This document shows, one piece after another, positions 30,806 through 39,114 of a DNA stretch of 42,454 nucleotides. The translations under genes were made by a program, and so were the position numbers. Within the stretch, counting starts at the first letter, position 1. Each line of letters opens with the position of its first letter. Source of the stretch: JAENVU01 sp046598395 (GTDB lineage: Bacteria > Actinomycetota > Acidimicrobiia > IMCC26256 > JAENVU01); NCBI GenBank assembly GCA_046598395.1, contig JBKJIQ010000007.1, positions 1-42,454 on the forward strand. Reading direction: 5' to 3'. The notes under the pieces were generated by a model that saw only the letters and a list, made by a program, of their open reading frames with translations, was not told the DNA's origin and ran no database searches.

Positions 30806-31456
30806 CTACCTCGCTGTACCGGTCGCCCGGGCGACGAGACCATGCTCTTTGACGAACCATCCCGAATGGTCCAGCAGTTCACTTGGCCAATCGTCGTGTT
30901 CGCCCTCCCAGAACATGAGCCGCTTGCTGCTCGCGCGAATAGCAGCGAAGAGGCTGTGCACTCCCGAGATTGGGAAGAACTTGTCGTTCGTCATGTTCGC
31001 CATCAGCACGTTGGCATGTTGGAGTCGCGACGCGGCCTCCTGCAGCACCATGGCGAGGGGTGGATCGTCGATCTCTGCATTGTCTGGGATACCACCCACG
31101 ACGAACACTGCCGCCGTGATCGAAGGGATGGCGGCCACCGTCGGAAGGCCGAAGATCGAACCCATCGAGAACCCGACGTAGGCCCGGGCCGGCCCGATCG
31201 CCGACAGCTCATCCGCGGCGACCGACCAGCCCTCCACCATCCGTTCGATTGACGAGGAATGCCAAAGACGCGGAATATCAGAAGCCGCGTTCTCGCGCCG
31301 GCGCTCGCCGTGGTCGATCGCGTCGATGCAGACGACTGCGAGCCCAGTTTGTGCGGCGTAGGAGCGAGCGATCTGCACGAAGCGGGCCGAGTCCTTGCTG
31401 CGACCGCCTCCGTGACCCAGCAGCAGCACGCCAGTCGCATCGGGCGGTACGTACAA
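30806..31456 (-). CDS. Alpha/beta hydrolase (dienelactone hydrolase-like)
   Basis: The fold shows the oxyanion-hole stretch LLLGHGGGRSKD, the nucleophile elbow GFSMGS, an acid position in NMTNDKFFP and His in WEGEHDDWP. The substrate is unknown. The TTG at 31456 is the only plausible initiator: the frame continues upstream as TDLGGIPAKLYVPP, which looks native, yet has no ATG or GTG, so the 5' end may be truncated or mutated. It is flanked by two toxin-antitoxin pairs on the other strand. Confidence 0.7.
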   Translation of the reverse strand: MYVPPDATGVLLLGHGGGRSKDSARFVQIARSYAAQTGLAVVCIDAIDHGERRRENAASDIPRLWHSSSIERMVEGWSVAADELSAIGPARAYVGFSMGSIFGLPTVAAIPSITAAVFVVGGIPDNAEIDDPPLAMVLQEAASRLQHANVLMANMTNDKFFPISGVHSLFAAIRASSKRLMFWEGEHDDWPSELLDHSGWFVKEHGLVARATGTAR

Positions 31457-31544
31457 CTTGGCCGGGATGCCACCCAGGTCGGTGCACTCTCTCCGCCAAT
31501 GAGAGGCGATTCCGCGGGAAGTGGCCGGCGCTTGACCGTGTGGC

Positions 31545-31566
31545 TAGTATGTGCTACAAGTAGCGC
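31545..31566 (+). promoter_or_regulatory. Promoter/operator of the second PIN-type toxin-antitoxin operon
   Basis: TAGTAT (31545-31550) is a possible -10. Just before the ATG, tgtgctac-aa-gtagcgca is an inverted repeat (8-bp arms, one mismatch), a likely operator. A TTGACC at 31532-31537 with TACAAG at 31555 (17-bp spacing) is an alternative promoter reading. Confidence 0.45.
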
Positions 31567-31842
31567 ATGACATCGGTTGGCGTTCGGGAGCTCAGACAAC
31601 GAGCGAGCGAGCTTCTCCGACGGGTGGAGGCCGGAGAGACGATCGAGGTCACCGATCGCGGGCGTCCCGTTGCGCTGCTCAGCCCGTGCCCGGCCGTCGA
31701 GGGTCTCGATCGGCTCCGGGCTGACGGCGACGTGACCGCGGCGAAAGACGAACTTGAGACCCTTGCGGAACCGATCGAAGTTGCCCCAGGCGCGGAACTT
31801 CCGTCCCAGGTGCTCGCTCGATTGCGACGCGATGAGCGCTGA
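31567..31842 (+). CDS. Phd/YefM-family antitoxin
   Basis: The 91-residue protein starts MTSVGVRELRQRASELLRRV then EAGETIEVTDRGRPVALLSP, the standard Phd/YefM fold (vgvreLR...s.ll..v..Ge.i.vT.rGrpva.L). The disordered C-terminus would bind the toxin. It overlaps the downstream PIN gene by 11 bp. Confidence 0.88.
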   Translation: MTSVGVRELRQRASELLRRVEAGETIEVTDRGRPVALLSPCPAVEGLDRLRADGDVTAAKDELETLAEPIEVAPGAELPSQVLARLRRDER

Positions 31843-32233
31843 AAGACCGATCTACCTGGATTCGTCCGCGTTGGTAAAGCTCGTCATTGCTGAACCCGAA
31901 TCCCGCGCGCTTCGTCGTTCGCTCCAGCGACAGCGACCGCGAATTACGAGCGCTTTGGCACGTACTGAGGTTGCTCGCGCCACGATGCCGTTCGGATCCG
32001 AAGCGATGGCCCGCAGCGAGGCAGTGCTGCGCCGTGTCGAGATCGTACGGATCAACGATCGCATCTTGCGCCTCGCCGGATCCCTCGAACCATCTGAGCT
32101 TCGTTCGCTCGACGCGATTCACCTCGCAACGGCACAGCTCATCGGCAGCGACCTGAAATGGATCGTCACCTACGACGAGCGAATGGCGGATGCGGCGCAC
32201 GTACTTGGTATGTCGGTTCGAGCGCCGGCCTGA
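31832..32233 (+). CDS. vapC: PIN-domain toxin (VapC family)
   Basis: I start at ATG 31832 (MSAERPIYLDSSALVKLVIA) inside the antitoxin end. The acidic set is present: Asp in YLDSSALVKL, Glu in ARTEVARAT, Asp in LRSLDAIHLATA, and Asp in VTYDERMADAA. Length 133 residues is normal. Its TGA overlaps a lipobox codon of the following truncated lipoprotein frame. Confidence 0.88.
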   Translation: MSAERPIYLDSSALVKLVIAEPESRALRRSLQRQRPRITSALARTEVARATMPFGSEAMARSEAVLRRVEIVRINDRILRLAGSLEPSELRSLDAIHLATAQLIGSDLKWIVTYDERMADAAHVLGMSVRAPA

Positions 32234-32640
32234 CATCGTGCAGTAGCACCGAAGCCAAGGCCAAGACCGACGTGAAGAAGGTCTCGAAGAGTCTTCATGC
32301 CGACGTCGTGAGGGACTACGACCACGCGAAGTCGGGCATGGACAAAGCCGGCGACAAGCTGGGCGACTCCGAGCGGAGCGCGTATGACAAGTGGAACACG
32401 GACTTCAAATCACTCGGTGCGGATCTCGACGATGCATATTCGCGGACCGGTAAGGACGCCAAGAGTGCGTACCGCAAGATCCAGCACCGTCTCGATACCT
32501 TCGACCGCGATGTCGACCGCCACCTGCACAATGGCCTGAAAGACTTCAAGGCCGGCGAAGTCGACTCCTGGAGCGACATCAAGGACGGGTACCACCACGT
32601 GAGGGATTCGATCGATCACGTGATCGACGACCTGACCTGA
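32230..32640 (+). pseudogene. Lipoprotein gene that has lost its signal peptide
   Basis: A long undamaged frame begins at a perfect lipobox (L-T-S-C, Cys codon 32239-32241), followed by SSTEAKAKTDVKKVSKSLHA and about 115 more highly charged, helical residues ending DHVIDDLT. The first base of the CTG lipobox codon abuts the vapC stop. No start codon or hydrophobic stretch precedes the lipobox; upstream codons in this frame belong to vapC. It looks like a secreted helical lipoprotein gene cut at the lipobox when the toxin-antitoxin segment arrived. Family not recognised. Confidence 0.55.
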
Positions 32641-32674
32641 GCCGATCTGACCTGAGCCGATCTGACCTGAGCCG
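32633..32674 (+). repeat. 15-bp tandem repeat over the end of the lipoprotein frame
   Basis: The unit tgacctgagccgatc occurs at 32633 and 32648, with a partial copy at 32663. The first copy contains the stop codon of the lipoprotein frame. Confidence 0.85.
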
Positions 32675-32704
32675 CGACGCGGGGAGCAATGGGCGAGACG
32701 AGTG

Positions 32705-32728
32705 CACGCGAGAACACGTTCTCGCGTG
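32705..32728. promoter_or_regulatory. 24-bp palindromic operator upstream of the acyl-CoA dehydrogenase operon
   Basis: cacgcgagaac and gttctcgcgtg are perfect 11-bp arms around ac. It ends 6 bp before a TACAGT box (32735-32740), so it covers the expected -35 region. A dimeric repressor such as a TetR-family regulator is a reasonable guess. No regulator gene is adjacent. Confidence 0.7.
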
Positions 32729-32734
32729 ATGGCC

Positions 32735-32740
32735 TACAGT
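32735..32740 (+). promoter_or_regulatory. -10 box of the acyl-CoA dehydrogenase operon
   Basis: TACAGT followed by a 33-nt leader containing tgaggag (from 32759), about 8 nt before ATG 32774. Confidence 0.5.
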
Positions 32741-32773
32741 CCGGGGGCCGTTTCACTCTGAGGAGAATCGTCC

Positions 32774-33952
32774 ATGTACATCGGTCTGACGCCCGAACTC
32801 GAGAAACTGCGCGACGAGTTGCGCAGCTATTACGAGCAGCTTCTGACGCCGGAAGTGGAGGACGACCTCAGCCACAGCGAAGGCGTCGGCCCCGTGGCGC
32901 GCGGCATCTGGAAGCAGATGGCCGCCGACGGTTGGGCCGGCATCGGATGGCCCACCGAATACGGAGGCCAGGGTCGTTCCGCGATCGAGCAGTTCATCTT
33001 CTTCGATGAGTCGATGCGCGCCGGCGCGCCGGTACCGATGCTCACGATCAACTCTGTTGCGCCCACGATCATGAAGTACGGGACTCAGGAGCAGAAGGAC
33101 TTCTACCTGCCCAAGATCCTGGCCGGTGAGATTCATTTCTGCATTGGGTACACCGAGCCCGACTCCGGCACCGACCTCGCCTCGCTCCGCACCCGCGCGG
33201 ACCGCGACGGCGACGAGTACGTGATCAACGGCCAGAAGATCTTCACGAGCCTCGCCACGGATGCCGACTACGTGTGGCTTGCGGTGCGCACCGACCAGAC
33301 CGTGAAAAAGCACAAGGGCATCTCGATGATCATCGTGCCCACCGACACGCCGGGCTTCAAGGCCGAACCCATCTCCAACATGGGTGGGTTCAACACCAAC
33401 GCCACGTTCTACGAAGACGTGCGCGTCCCCGTGGGCAATCTGGTGGGCGAAGAGAACCAAGGTTGGAGCCTCATTACCAACCAGCTGAACCACGAGCGCG
33501 TCACGTTGTGCGCGAGCGGGATCGTGGATCGTCAGCTCGAAGACGCGATTGCCTGGGCGAAGGTCACTAAGAACGCCGACGGCAGCCGCGTGATCGATCA
33601 GGAGTGGGTCCAGCTCAACTTGGCGCGGGTCCATGCCCGACTCGAGTACCTGCGACTGGCCAACTGGAAGATTGCCGACGGCGCGACCCGCGGCGAGGCA
33701 CTCGACCCGGCCGCGGCGTCCGCGATCAAGGTGTTCGGCACCGAGTTCTACCTGGAGGCGTTCCGGCTCCTCATGGAGATCCTCGGTCCGGTGGCGGCGG
33801 TGAAAGGCAACTCGCCCGAGTCCGTCTTGCGCGGCCGGCTCGAAGCCCGCACCCGCAGCATGCACATCCTCACCTTCGGGGGTGGCACGAATGAGATGCA
33901 GCGTGACCTGATCTCGATCTTCGGTCTCGGTATGCCCGGATCGCCCCGCTGA
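32774..33952 (+). CDS. Acyl-CoA dehydrogenase, subunit 1 of a likely heteromeric pair
   Basis: FAD-dependent alpha,beta-dehydrogenation of an acyl-CoA. The 392-residue protein follows the family layout: N-terminal helices, the middle strands with FCIGYTEPDSGTDLASLRT and YVINGQKIFTS, and the C-terminal helical domain ending MHILTFGGGTNEMQRDLI. The next gene is a second, divergent acyl-CoA dehydrogenase 17 bp downstream. In actinobacteria such adjacent pairs often form alpha2beta2 enzymes acting on bulky (steroid side-chain) CoA thioesters; that function here is inference. Confidence 0.92.
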   Translation: MYIGLTPELEKLRDELRSYYEQLLTPEVEDDLSHSEGVGPVARGIWKQMAADGWAGIGWPTEYGGQGRSAIEQFIFFDESMRAGAPVPMLTINSVAPTIMKYGTQEQKDFYLPKILAGEIHFCIGYTEPDSGTDLASLRTRADRDGDEYVINGQKIFTSLATDADYVWLAVRTDQTVKKHKGISMIIVPTDTPGFKAEPISNMGGFNTNATFYEDVRVPVGNLVGEENQGWSLITNQLNHERVTLCASGIVDRQLEDAIAWAKVTKNADGSRVIDQEWVQLNLARVHARLEYLRLANWKIADGATRGEALDPAAASAIKVFGTEFYLEAFRLLMEILGPVAAVKGNSPESVLRGRLEARTRSMHILTFGGGTNEMQRDLISIFGLGMPGSPR

Positions 33953-33969
33953 GAAAGACGAGACGAACA

Positions 33970-35079
33970 ATGGACTTCACCCTCACCGACGACCAAGAGG
34001 CCCTCCGAGGTCTGGCCCGCCAGATCCTCTCCGATCGGATGACCACGAGTCATCTGCGGGAGATGGACTTCAGCACCGATTGGTTCGACCGCGATACCTG
34101 GGCCGAGTTCGCGAAGGCGAACTTGCTCGGCGTTGCGCTCCCCGAATCGATGGGGGGTCTCGGGTACGGATTCCTCGAACTGTGCTTGATCCTCCAAGAG
34201 CAGGGTCGCGCGGTGGCGCCGATGCCACTCCTCCACACGTTGGTGAGCTGCGCCGATGTGGTGTCCACCTACGGCACCGACGAGCAACGGGCCGAGATGG
34301 CCCCGATCGTTACGGGCGACATGGTCGTGACCGCGGCCCTGAGCGAACTCGGAACCTCCGCGTATGAGCCGTACACCACCGCGACCCAATCTGGTTCGGA
34401 GTGGACGATCAACGGCAAGAAGGTCTGTGTCCCGATGGCGCAGGTGTGCGAGCGAGTACTGGTACCTGCTCGAGTTGGCGACGAGATCGGTTTGTTCTTT
34501 GTCGCAACCGACCAGCCCGGTGTCACGCTCGAGCGTCAGGAAACCACCAACCACGAGCCGCAGTTCGTGATGCACCTGATCGGCGCCACGGTGGACGACG
34601 CCTACCGCATCGGTGAGATTGCAGATGGCCGCGCGATCCTGCGGTGGATGGTGCAGCGCACCGTGGTGGGGATCTGCGCGATCGTGGCCGGTGCGTGTCA
34701 GGAGGCGTTGCGAATTACTGCCGAGTACACCACCGTGCGCAAGCAGTTCGACCGCGCGATCGGCACGTTCCAAGCCGTGGGGCAACGCCTCGCCGATGCC
34801 TATATCGACACCCAAGCCATCGAGCTCACCATGTTGGCCGCCGCAACAAAACTCGCAGCCGGTGAGGATGCGGGCATGGAAGTAGCAACCGCGAAGTTCT
34901 GGGCATCGGAGGGTGGCAGCCGAGTAGTTCACGCCGCGCTCCACGTGCACGGAGGAATCTGCATCGATCTCGACTACCCGATCCACCGCTACTTCCAGTG
35001 GGTCAAGCAGCTCGAGTTCACGCTCGGTTCCGAAACCGCGCAGCTGCGCGACCTCGGCCAACTGATCGCGGCGTCGTGA
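33970..35079 (+). CDS. Acyl-CoA dehydrogenase, subunit 2 of a likely heteromeric pair
   Basis: A 369-residue acyl-CoA dehydrogenase-like protein. Recognisable parts are DFTLTDDQEALRGLARQIL, LLGVALPESMGGLGYGFLEL, ALSELGTSAYEPY in place of the usual GxxxP block, WTINGKKVCVP, YTTVRKQFDRAIGTFQAVGQ and HVHGGICIDLDYPIHRYF. It is less conserved than its neighbour in FAD-contact motifs, typical of the partner chain in heteromeric enzymes. The glycosyltransferase gene follows after 4 bp. Confidence 0.9.
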   Translation: MDFTLTDDQEALRGLARQILSDRMTTSHLREMDFSTDWFDRDTWAEFAKANLLGVALPESMGGLGYGFLELCLILQEQGRAVAPMPLLHTLVSCADVVSTYGTDEQRAEMAPIVTGDMVVTAALSELGTSAYEPYTTATQSGSEWTINGKKVCVPMAQVCERVLVPARVGDEIGLFFVATDQPGVTLERQETTNHEPQFVMHLIGATVDDAYRIGEIADGRAILRWMVQRTVVGICAIVAGACQEALRITAEYTTVRKQFDRAIGTFQAVGQRLADAYIDTQAIELTMLAAATKLAAGEDAGMEVATAKFWASEGGSRVVHAALHVHGGICIDLDYPIHRYFQWVKQLEFTLGSETAQLRDLGQLIAAS

Positions 35080-35083
35080 CGGA

Positions 35084-36412
35084 GTGAATGTCGCCGCGGC
35101 GGGGCTCGAGGGCGCGCACGATCCCTGGTCCCCCGCCACCGAACGGCGAGCGTTTCGGGTGTGGCTCCTCGGGATCGTGGCCGTGGGCCTCGTCGTCCGG
35201 CTGGTGGTCGTGGCATTGGCGTCGCGTGACCTGCCCTTCGGCGACGGGATCTGGTATCACACCCAAGCGCAGATCATTTCGGGCGGCTTCGGTTACCTCG
35301 CTCCGGGTCAGTACGTCTTCAAAGGCCAACACCTCGCGACCGCGGAGCATCCGCCGCTCTTCCCGTTCCTGTTAGCGATCGTCGACTGGTTCGGCGGCAG
35401 CTCGGTACTGCTGTTTCAAACGACCTGCGCCGTTCTCGGCGCTGCAGGGATCGCGGCGATCGGGCTACTCGGCCGGGCCGTGGGTGGTGCGCGGCTCGGT
35501 CTGACCGCCGCGGCGTTGTGCGCGGTCGCACCAAACGTCTGGCAATACGACGCCTTGCTGCTCTCGGAGAGCTTGCTCGTGCTCACGCTCGGACTCTTCT
35601 TGCTTTCGATCTTTCGATTCTGGTATCAGCCGACGTTGGGCCGGGCCGCGGTGGTGGGTCTAACCCTCGCCCTTGCCACCTACACCCGTACCGAGATGGT
35701 CCTGTTGGGGCTCATGCTCGTGCCGATGGCGATGCGGAACCGCCAGCTCAGCGGGATAACTCCCCGGCTTCGACTGCTCGCGGTGGCCGGCGCGGTGACG
35801 ATCGCGCTCATGGCGCCCTGGATCATTCGGAACCTGACCACGTTCAACGCGACCGTGGTGTTCAGTACCAATGATGCCGTGATCGCCGGCGCGAACTGCG
35901 ACAACACTTACTACGGGCCGGATACCGGCTCGTGGAATCCGGCGTGCAATACCGGCGACATTCCGAAGGGGCTCGATCAGAGCGAGGTCTTCGCCCGGAG
36001 TCGTGCACGTGGCATTGACTATGCGCGCGACCATCTCGACCGGTTGCCGGTGGTGCTGGTGGCGCGAGCCGGTCGCGCCTGGGAGGTGTTCCGGCCGTTC
36101 CAACAAATGGGAAACGACGGGCGCAGCGATGCGCTCACGATCGCGAGCGCGTTGTCGTTCTATGTACTGGCGCTGCTGGGAGCGTTCGGCGCGGTGCAAC
36201 TCCATCGGGCCGGGCGCTTGGTGTGGCCGCTGGTCGTCATCGCTCCGTTCGTGACGTTCATCGCCATGGCGGGTTACGGCATCTCGCGCTTGCGGTTCCC
36301 GCTCGACATCGTGTTGTTGGTGCTCGCGGCTACGCCGATCGCTCGGGTGGTCCCCTGGCCGGGTCAGTGGCGCGACACCGATGCCTTCGGGCTGGAGAAC
36401 ACCTCGGCCTGA
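35084..36412 (+). CDS. Polytopic membrane glycosyltransferase (GT39/ArnT-like)
   Basis: The 442-residue protein has about ten membrane helices. After the first helix a periplasmic loop contains LPFGDGIWYH and AEHPPLFPFLLAIVDWFGG, the acidic and HPP patterns of GT-C enzymes that use polyprenyl-phosphate sugars. It likely transfers a sugar or mannose-type group outside the membrane. The GTG start lies 4 bp after the dehydrogenase stop. The end overlaps the convergent methylase gene by 49 bp. Confidence 0.75.
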   Translation: MNVAAAGLEGAHDPWSPATERRAFRVWLLGIVAVGLVVRLVVVALASRDLPFGDGIWYHTQAQIISGGFGYLAPGQYVFKGQHLATAEHPPLFPFLLAIVDWFGGSSVLLFQTTCAVLGAAGIAAIGLLGRAVGGARLGLTAAALCAVAPNVWQYDALLLSESLLVLTLGLFLLSIFRFWYQPTLGRAAVVGLTLALATYTRTEMVLLGLMLVPMAMRNRQLSGITPRLRLLAVAGAVTIALMAPWIIRNLTTFNATVVFSTNDAVIAGANCDNTYYGPDTGSWNPACNTGDIPKGLDQSEVFARSRARGIDYARDHLDRLPVVLVARAGRAWEVFRPFQQMGNDGRSDALTIASALSFYVLALLGAFGAVQLHRAGRLVWPLVVIAPFVTFIAMAGYGISRLRFPLDIVLLVLAATPIARVVPWPGQWRDTDAFGLENTSA

Positions 36413-37455
36413 GTGCGCGCCGCGGCCGTGGCGCGGTCCACGGCGGCTCGCTCTCCGCTCACGATCACGTACTCCACGTTGCGCAAGCGCGTGGCCTCAC
36501 CCACTCGGTCGCCGGCGGGGTTGAACACGCCGATCTGCGCACCGACATACCGCTTCGAATCGAACGCGAGGACCTCGACCGCGCCGTGAACGCGACACAT
36601 GTCAACGAGTTCGTCGAGGCCGACCCATGACTCGTCGTTGTACGACACCACCACCACCCGCGCATCCACGCCTGCGATGCTGGCGGCGAGTGCAGGGGGC
36701 ATGGCGCGGCGTCGGTTGAACGCGCTGGTCCGTGCACGATCAGCGAGTTCGTCGCGCTTGCAGGCGATCCCGTAGTGCGTGGGGTGATCCCACGCGACGA
36801 GGGTTTCCCAGACGTGATAATTCGCTTCGTATCGATGTTGGTTGTACGGAGGATCGAGGTACGCGAAGTCGAACGTTGGGAGGGTCGGGAGCACATCGAA
36901 GACGTCGCCGCGGCGGGCAACGCCGGGACCCGCGAGCAGATCGGGTCGGCGCAGGAGGAGCGGCTTGTGAGCTCGGGGCGCCCACTCCTTGAGGTACGCC
37001 ATCTGCACCCCGGTGGTGGAGTCCACGCGATCGGCCGCCTCGATGAGGCTGGTGAGCAAGAGTGGGTAGTGCGGGTGGTCGCGGCGGAGTTCGATCGCTT
37101 CACGAATCGCGTCGATGCGCGCGCCGTTCTCGGGCCGGAAGAACCGGGACTCTTCGCAGAAGGTTCGCGTCACGTATCCCGGTTCGCCGGGGAGTGCATC
37201 GAGCGCCGCGAGCTCTGCATCGAGCGCGTCGAGGTCGAGGGCGCTGGCGTCGGTGGCGATCGCGCTTTCGGCGAACACCGCCGCATAGCGGGCCCGGTCC
37301 ACCGCGGTCACGTGTCCGCCGCGTCCCTTGAACTCTTGCGCGACGCGCGTGGTGCCGGTGAAAAGATCGAGCGCGTGGCCGCCGCCCGTGGCCGAAAACA
37401 GCGTGCCGAGCACGCCCACGAGACGTCGTTTGGAACCCAAGTACTTGATCGGCAC
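36364..37455 (-). CDS. D12-class DNA adenine-N6 methyltransferase (orphan)
   Basis: Transfers methyl from S-adenosylmethionine to adenine in DNA. Motifs: motif X VPIKYLGSKRRLV at the N-terminus, SAM motif I ALDLFTGTTRVAQEF, and catalytic motif IV FAYLDPPYNQHRYEANYH. I start at GTG 37455 because motif X begins there and a TACCGT box lies 9 nt upstream. No restriction enzyme or DNA-recognition subunit is adjacent, so it may be a solitary methylase for regulation or phage protection. Recognition sequence unknown. Confidence 0.85.
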   Translation of the reverse strand: MPIKYLGSKRRLVGVLGTLFSATGGGHALDLFTGTTRVAQEFKGRGGHVTAVDRARYAAVFAESAIATDASALDLDALDAELAALDALPGEPGYVTRTFCEESRFFRPENGARIDAIREAIELRRDHPHYPLLLTSLIEAADRVDSTTGVQMAYLKEWAPRAHKPLLLRRPDLLAGPGVARRGDVFDVLPTLPTFDFAYLDPPYNQHRYEANYHVWETLVAWDHPTHYGIACKRDELADRARTSAFNRRRAMPPALAASIAGVDARVVVVSYNDESWVGLDELVDMCRVHGAVEVLAFDSKRYVGAQIGVFNPAGDRVGEATRLRNVEYVIVSGERAAVDRATAAARTQAEVFSSPKASVSRH

Positions 37456-37485
37456 GCGTCGGCGACGGTAGCTGGCGACCCCGCC

Positions 37486-37491
37486 TAGCGT
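37486..37491 (+). promoter_or_regulatory. -10 box of the alpha-glucosidase gene
   Basis: TAGCGT followed by 8 nt and GTG 37500. The divergent methylase promoter (TACCGT, minus strand, 37465-37470) lies 16 bp away, so the two genes share a very compact control region. Confidence 0.45.
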
Positions 37492-37499
37492 GGGACTCC

Positions 37500-39098
37500 G
37501 TGGCTGAACCATTTCGTGATCTCAAACAATGGTGGGTGGGCCAGGTCCTGTACCAGGCCTACCCGCGTTCATTCATGGACTCCGACGGCGACGGCGTTGG
37601 TGACCTGCGAGGGGTGATCCAGCGGCTCGATCATCTCGAGTGGCTCGGGATCCGAGCGTTGTGGTTGAGCCCCATCACGGTGTCGCCGAATGCCGACTTC
37701 GGTTACGACGTTGCCGACTTCTACGACATCGATCCGACCCTCGGCACCCTCTCGGATCTGGACGCGCTGGTGAACGCCGCGGCCGAACGCGGTCTCGGCA
37801 TTGTGATGGACCTCGTGCCGAATCACACGAGCATTGAACACCCGTGGTTTGTTGCGTCGCGGTCCTCGCGTGAGAACCCCAAGCGCGACTGGTACGTCTG
37901 GGCCGACCCTGCTTCCGATGGTGGGCCGCCGAACAACTGGGTCAGCATCTTCGGCGGACCGGCGTGGACGCTCGACGCCGCCTCGGGTCAGTACTACCTC
38001 CACAACTTCCTCGACGCGCAACCCGATCTCAACTGGTGGAACGAAGAAGTGCGCGAGCAGTTCGACCGGATCCTGCGGTATTGGTTCGACGCGGGGGTTT
38101 CGGGGTTCCGTATCGACGTCGCCCACATGGTGATCAAGGATCGGGAGCTGCGGGACAATCCGGCGGCAACGGAAGCCGATTCTTTCATGGAACAGTTCCG
38201 AGGGCAGCGCCAAGAGTTCAACTCGTTGCGACCCGAGGTCCATGAGATCCATCGTCGGTGGCGAGAAGTGGCCGACTCCTACGATCCGCCGAAGTTGCTC
38301 CTGGGCGAAACGTTTGTGGAGCACCTCGACGATCTGTTCCCGTTCTTTGGAAACGGGGATGATGAGCTGCATCTCGACTTCAACATTCCATTCGCTCACT
38401 CGCCGTTCGATGCGGCTGCCCTGGGAGACATGATCGGGCGGACCGAAGCGGCGATGCCGGAACCGGGGACGCCCGTGTGGATGGGGAGCAACCACGACAT
38501 CTCGCGGTTCCCCACTCGATGGGCCGAGGGCGATGCGGACCGTGCCCGGTGCGCGTTAATGATGTTGCTCACGTTGCGCGGCACGGTGGTGCTCTACGAA
38601 GGCGACGAGATCGGAATGGTCGACACCGAGGTGCCACGCGGGGACCTCGTCGATCCGGTGGGGATCCGCTTCCACCCGTATGCCGGTCGAGATCCCGTGC
38701 GGACACCGATGCAATGGGCGAATGTTCCCGGCGGTGGGTTTACCGCGGCCGGAGCGGCGCCGTGGTTGCCGTTCGGCGATCTCTCGTGCAACGTGGCCGA
38801 CCAACGCGATGACGCGGATTCGTTTCTCACGTTGACCCGCGATCTCATTGCGCTGCGCACGTCGACGCCCGACATCGCGACCGGCGAGTGGCGCGCGTAT
38901 CCGGCTCCCGACGGAGTGCTCGCGTATTCCCGCGGTGATGGGATCCTGGTGGCGCTGAACTTGGGCGCCGGTCCCGCGACCGTGGACGGTGTGACGGGCA
39001 CCGTGCTGATCGCCACCGAGCGCGCCCTCGACGGTGACCTCGTCGGCGGCGCTCTGCTCCTGAACCCCGGCACCGGCATGGTCATCACCATCATCTGA
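37500..39098 (+). CDS. GH13 alpha-glucosidase (oligo-1,6-glucosidase type)
   Basis: This 532-residue cytoplasmic enzyme hydrolyses alpha-glucosidic bonds. GH13 regions are clear: region I DLVPNHTS, region II GFRIDVAHM with the nucleophile Asp, region III LLGETFVEH with the acid/base Glu, and region IV MGSNHDISRF with the third Asp. The N-terminus QVLYQAYPRSFMDSDGDGVG is typical of family members with a calcium-type loop. No signal peptide. It could work with the GH3 enzyme and epimerase elsewhere in the window, but these are not linked. Confidence 0.93.
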   Translation: MAEPFRDLKQWWVGQVLYQAYPRSFMDSDGDGVGDLRGVIQRLDHLEWLGIRALWLSPITVSPNADFGYDVADFYDIDPTLGTLSDLDALVNAAAERGLGIVMDLVPNHTSIEHPWFVASRSSRENPKRDWYVWADPASDGGPPNNWVSIFGGPAWTLDAASGQYYLHNFLDAQPDLNWWNEEVREQFDRILRYWFDAGVSGFRIDVAHMVIKDRELRDNPAATEADSFMEQFRGQRQEFNSLRPEVHEIHRRWREVADSYDPPKLLLGETFVEHLDDLFPFFGNGDDELHLDFNIPFAHSPFDAAALGDMIGRTEAAMPEPGTPVWMGSNHDISRFPTRWAEGDADRARCALMMLLTLRGTVVLYEGDEIGMVDTEVPRGDLVDPVGIRFHPYAGRDPVRTPMQWANVPGGGFTAAGAAPWLPFGDLSCNVADQRDDADSFLTLTRDLIALRTSTPDIATGEWRAYPAPDGVLAYSRGDGILVALNLGAGPATVDGVTGTVLIATERALDGDLVGGALLLNPGTGMVITII

Positions 39099-39114
39099 AA
39101 TCGTTCCGGGCCGC

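Noticed and set aside
32608..32630. tcgatcacgtgatcga palindrome as an operator
   Set aside because: It lies inside the coding end of the lipoprotein frame; in GC-rich sequence such short symmetric stretches are common, and a better operator is present at 32705.
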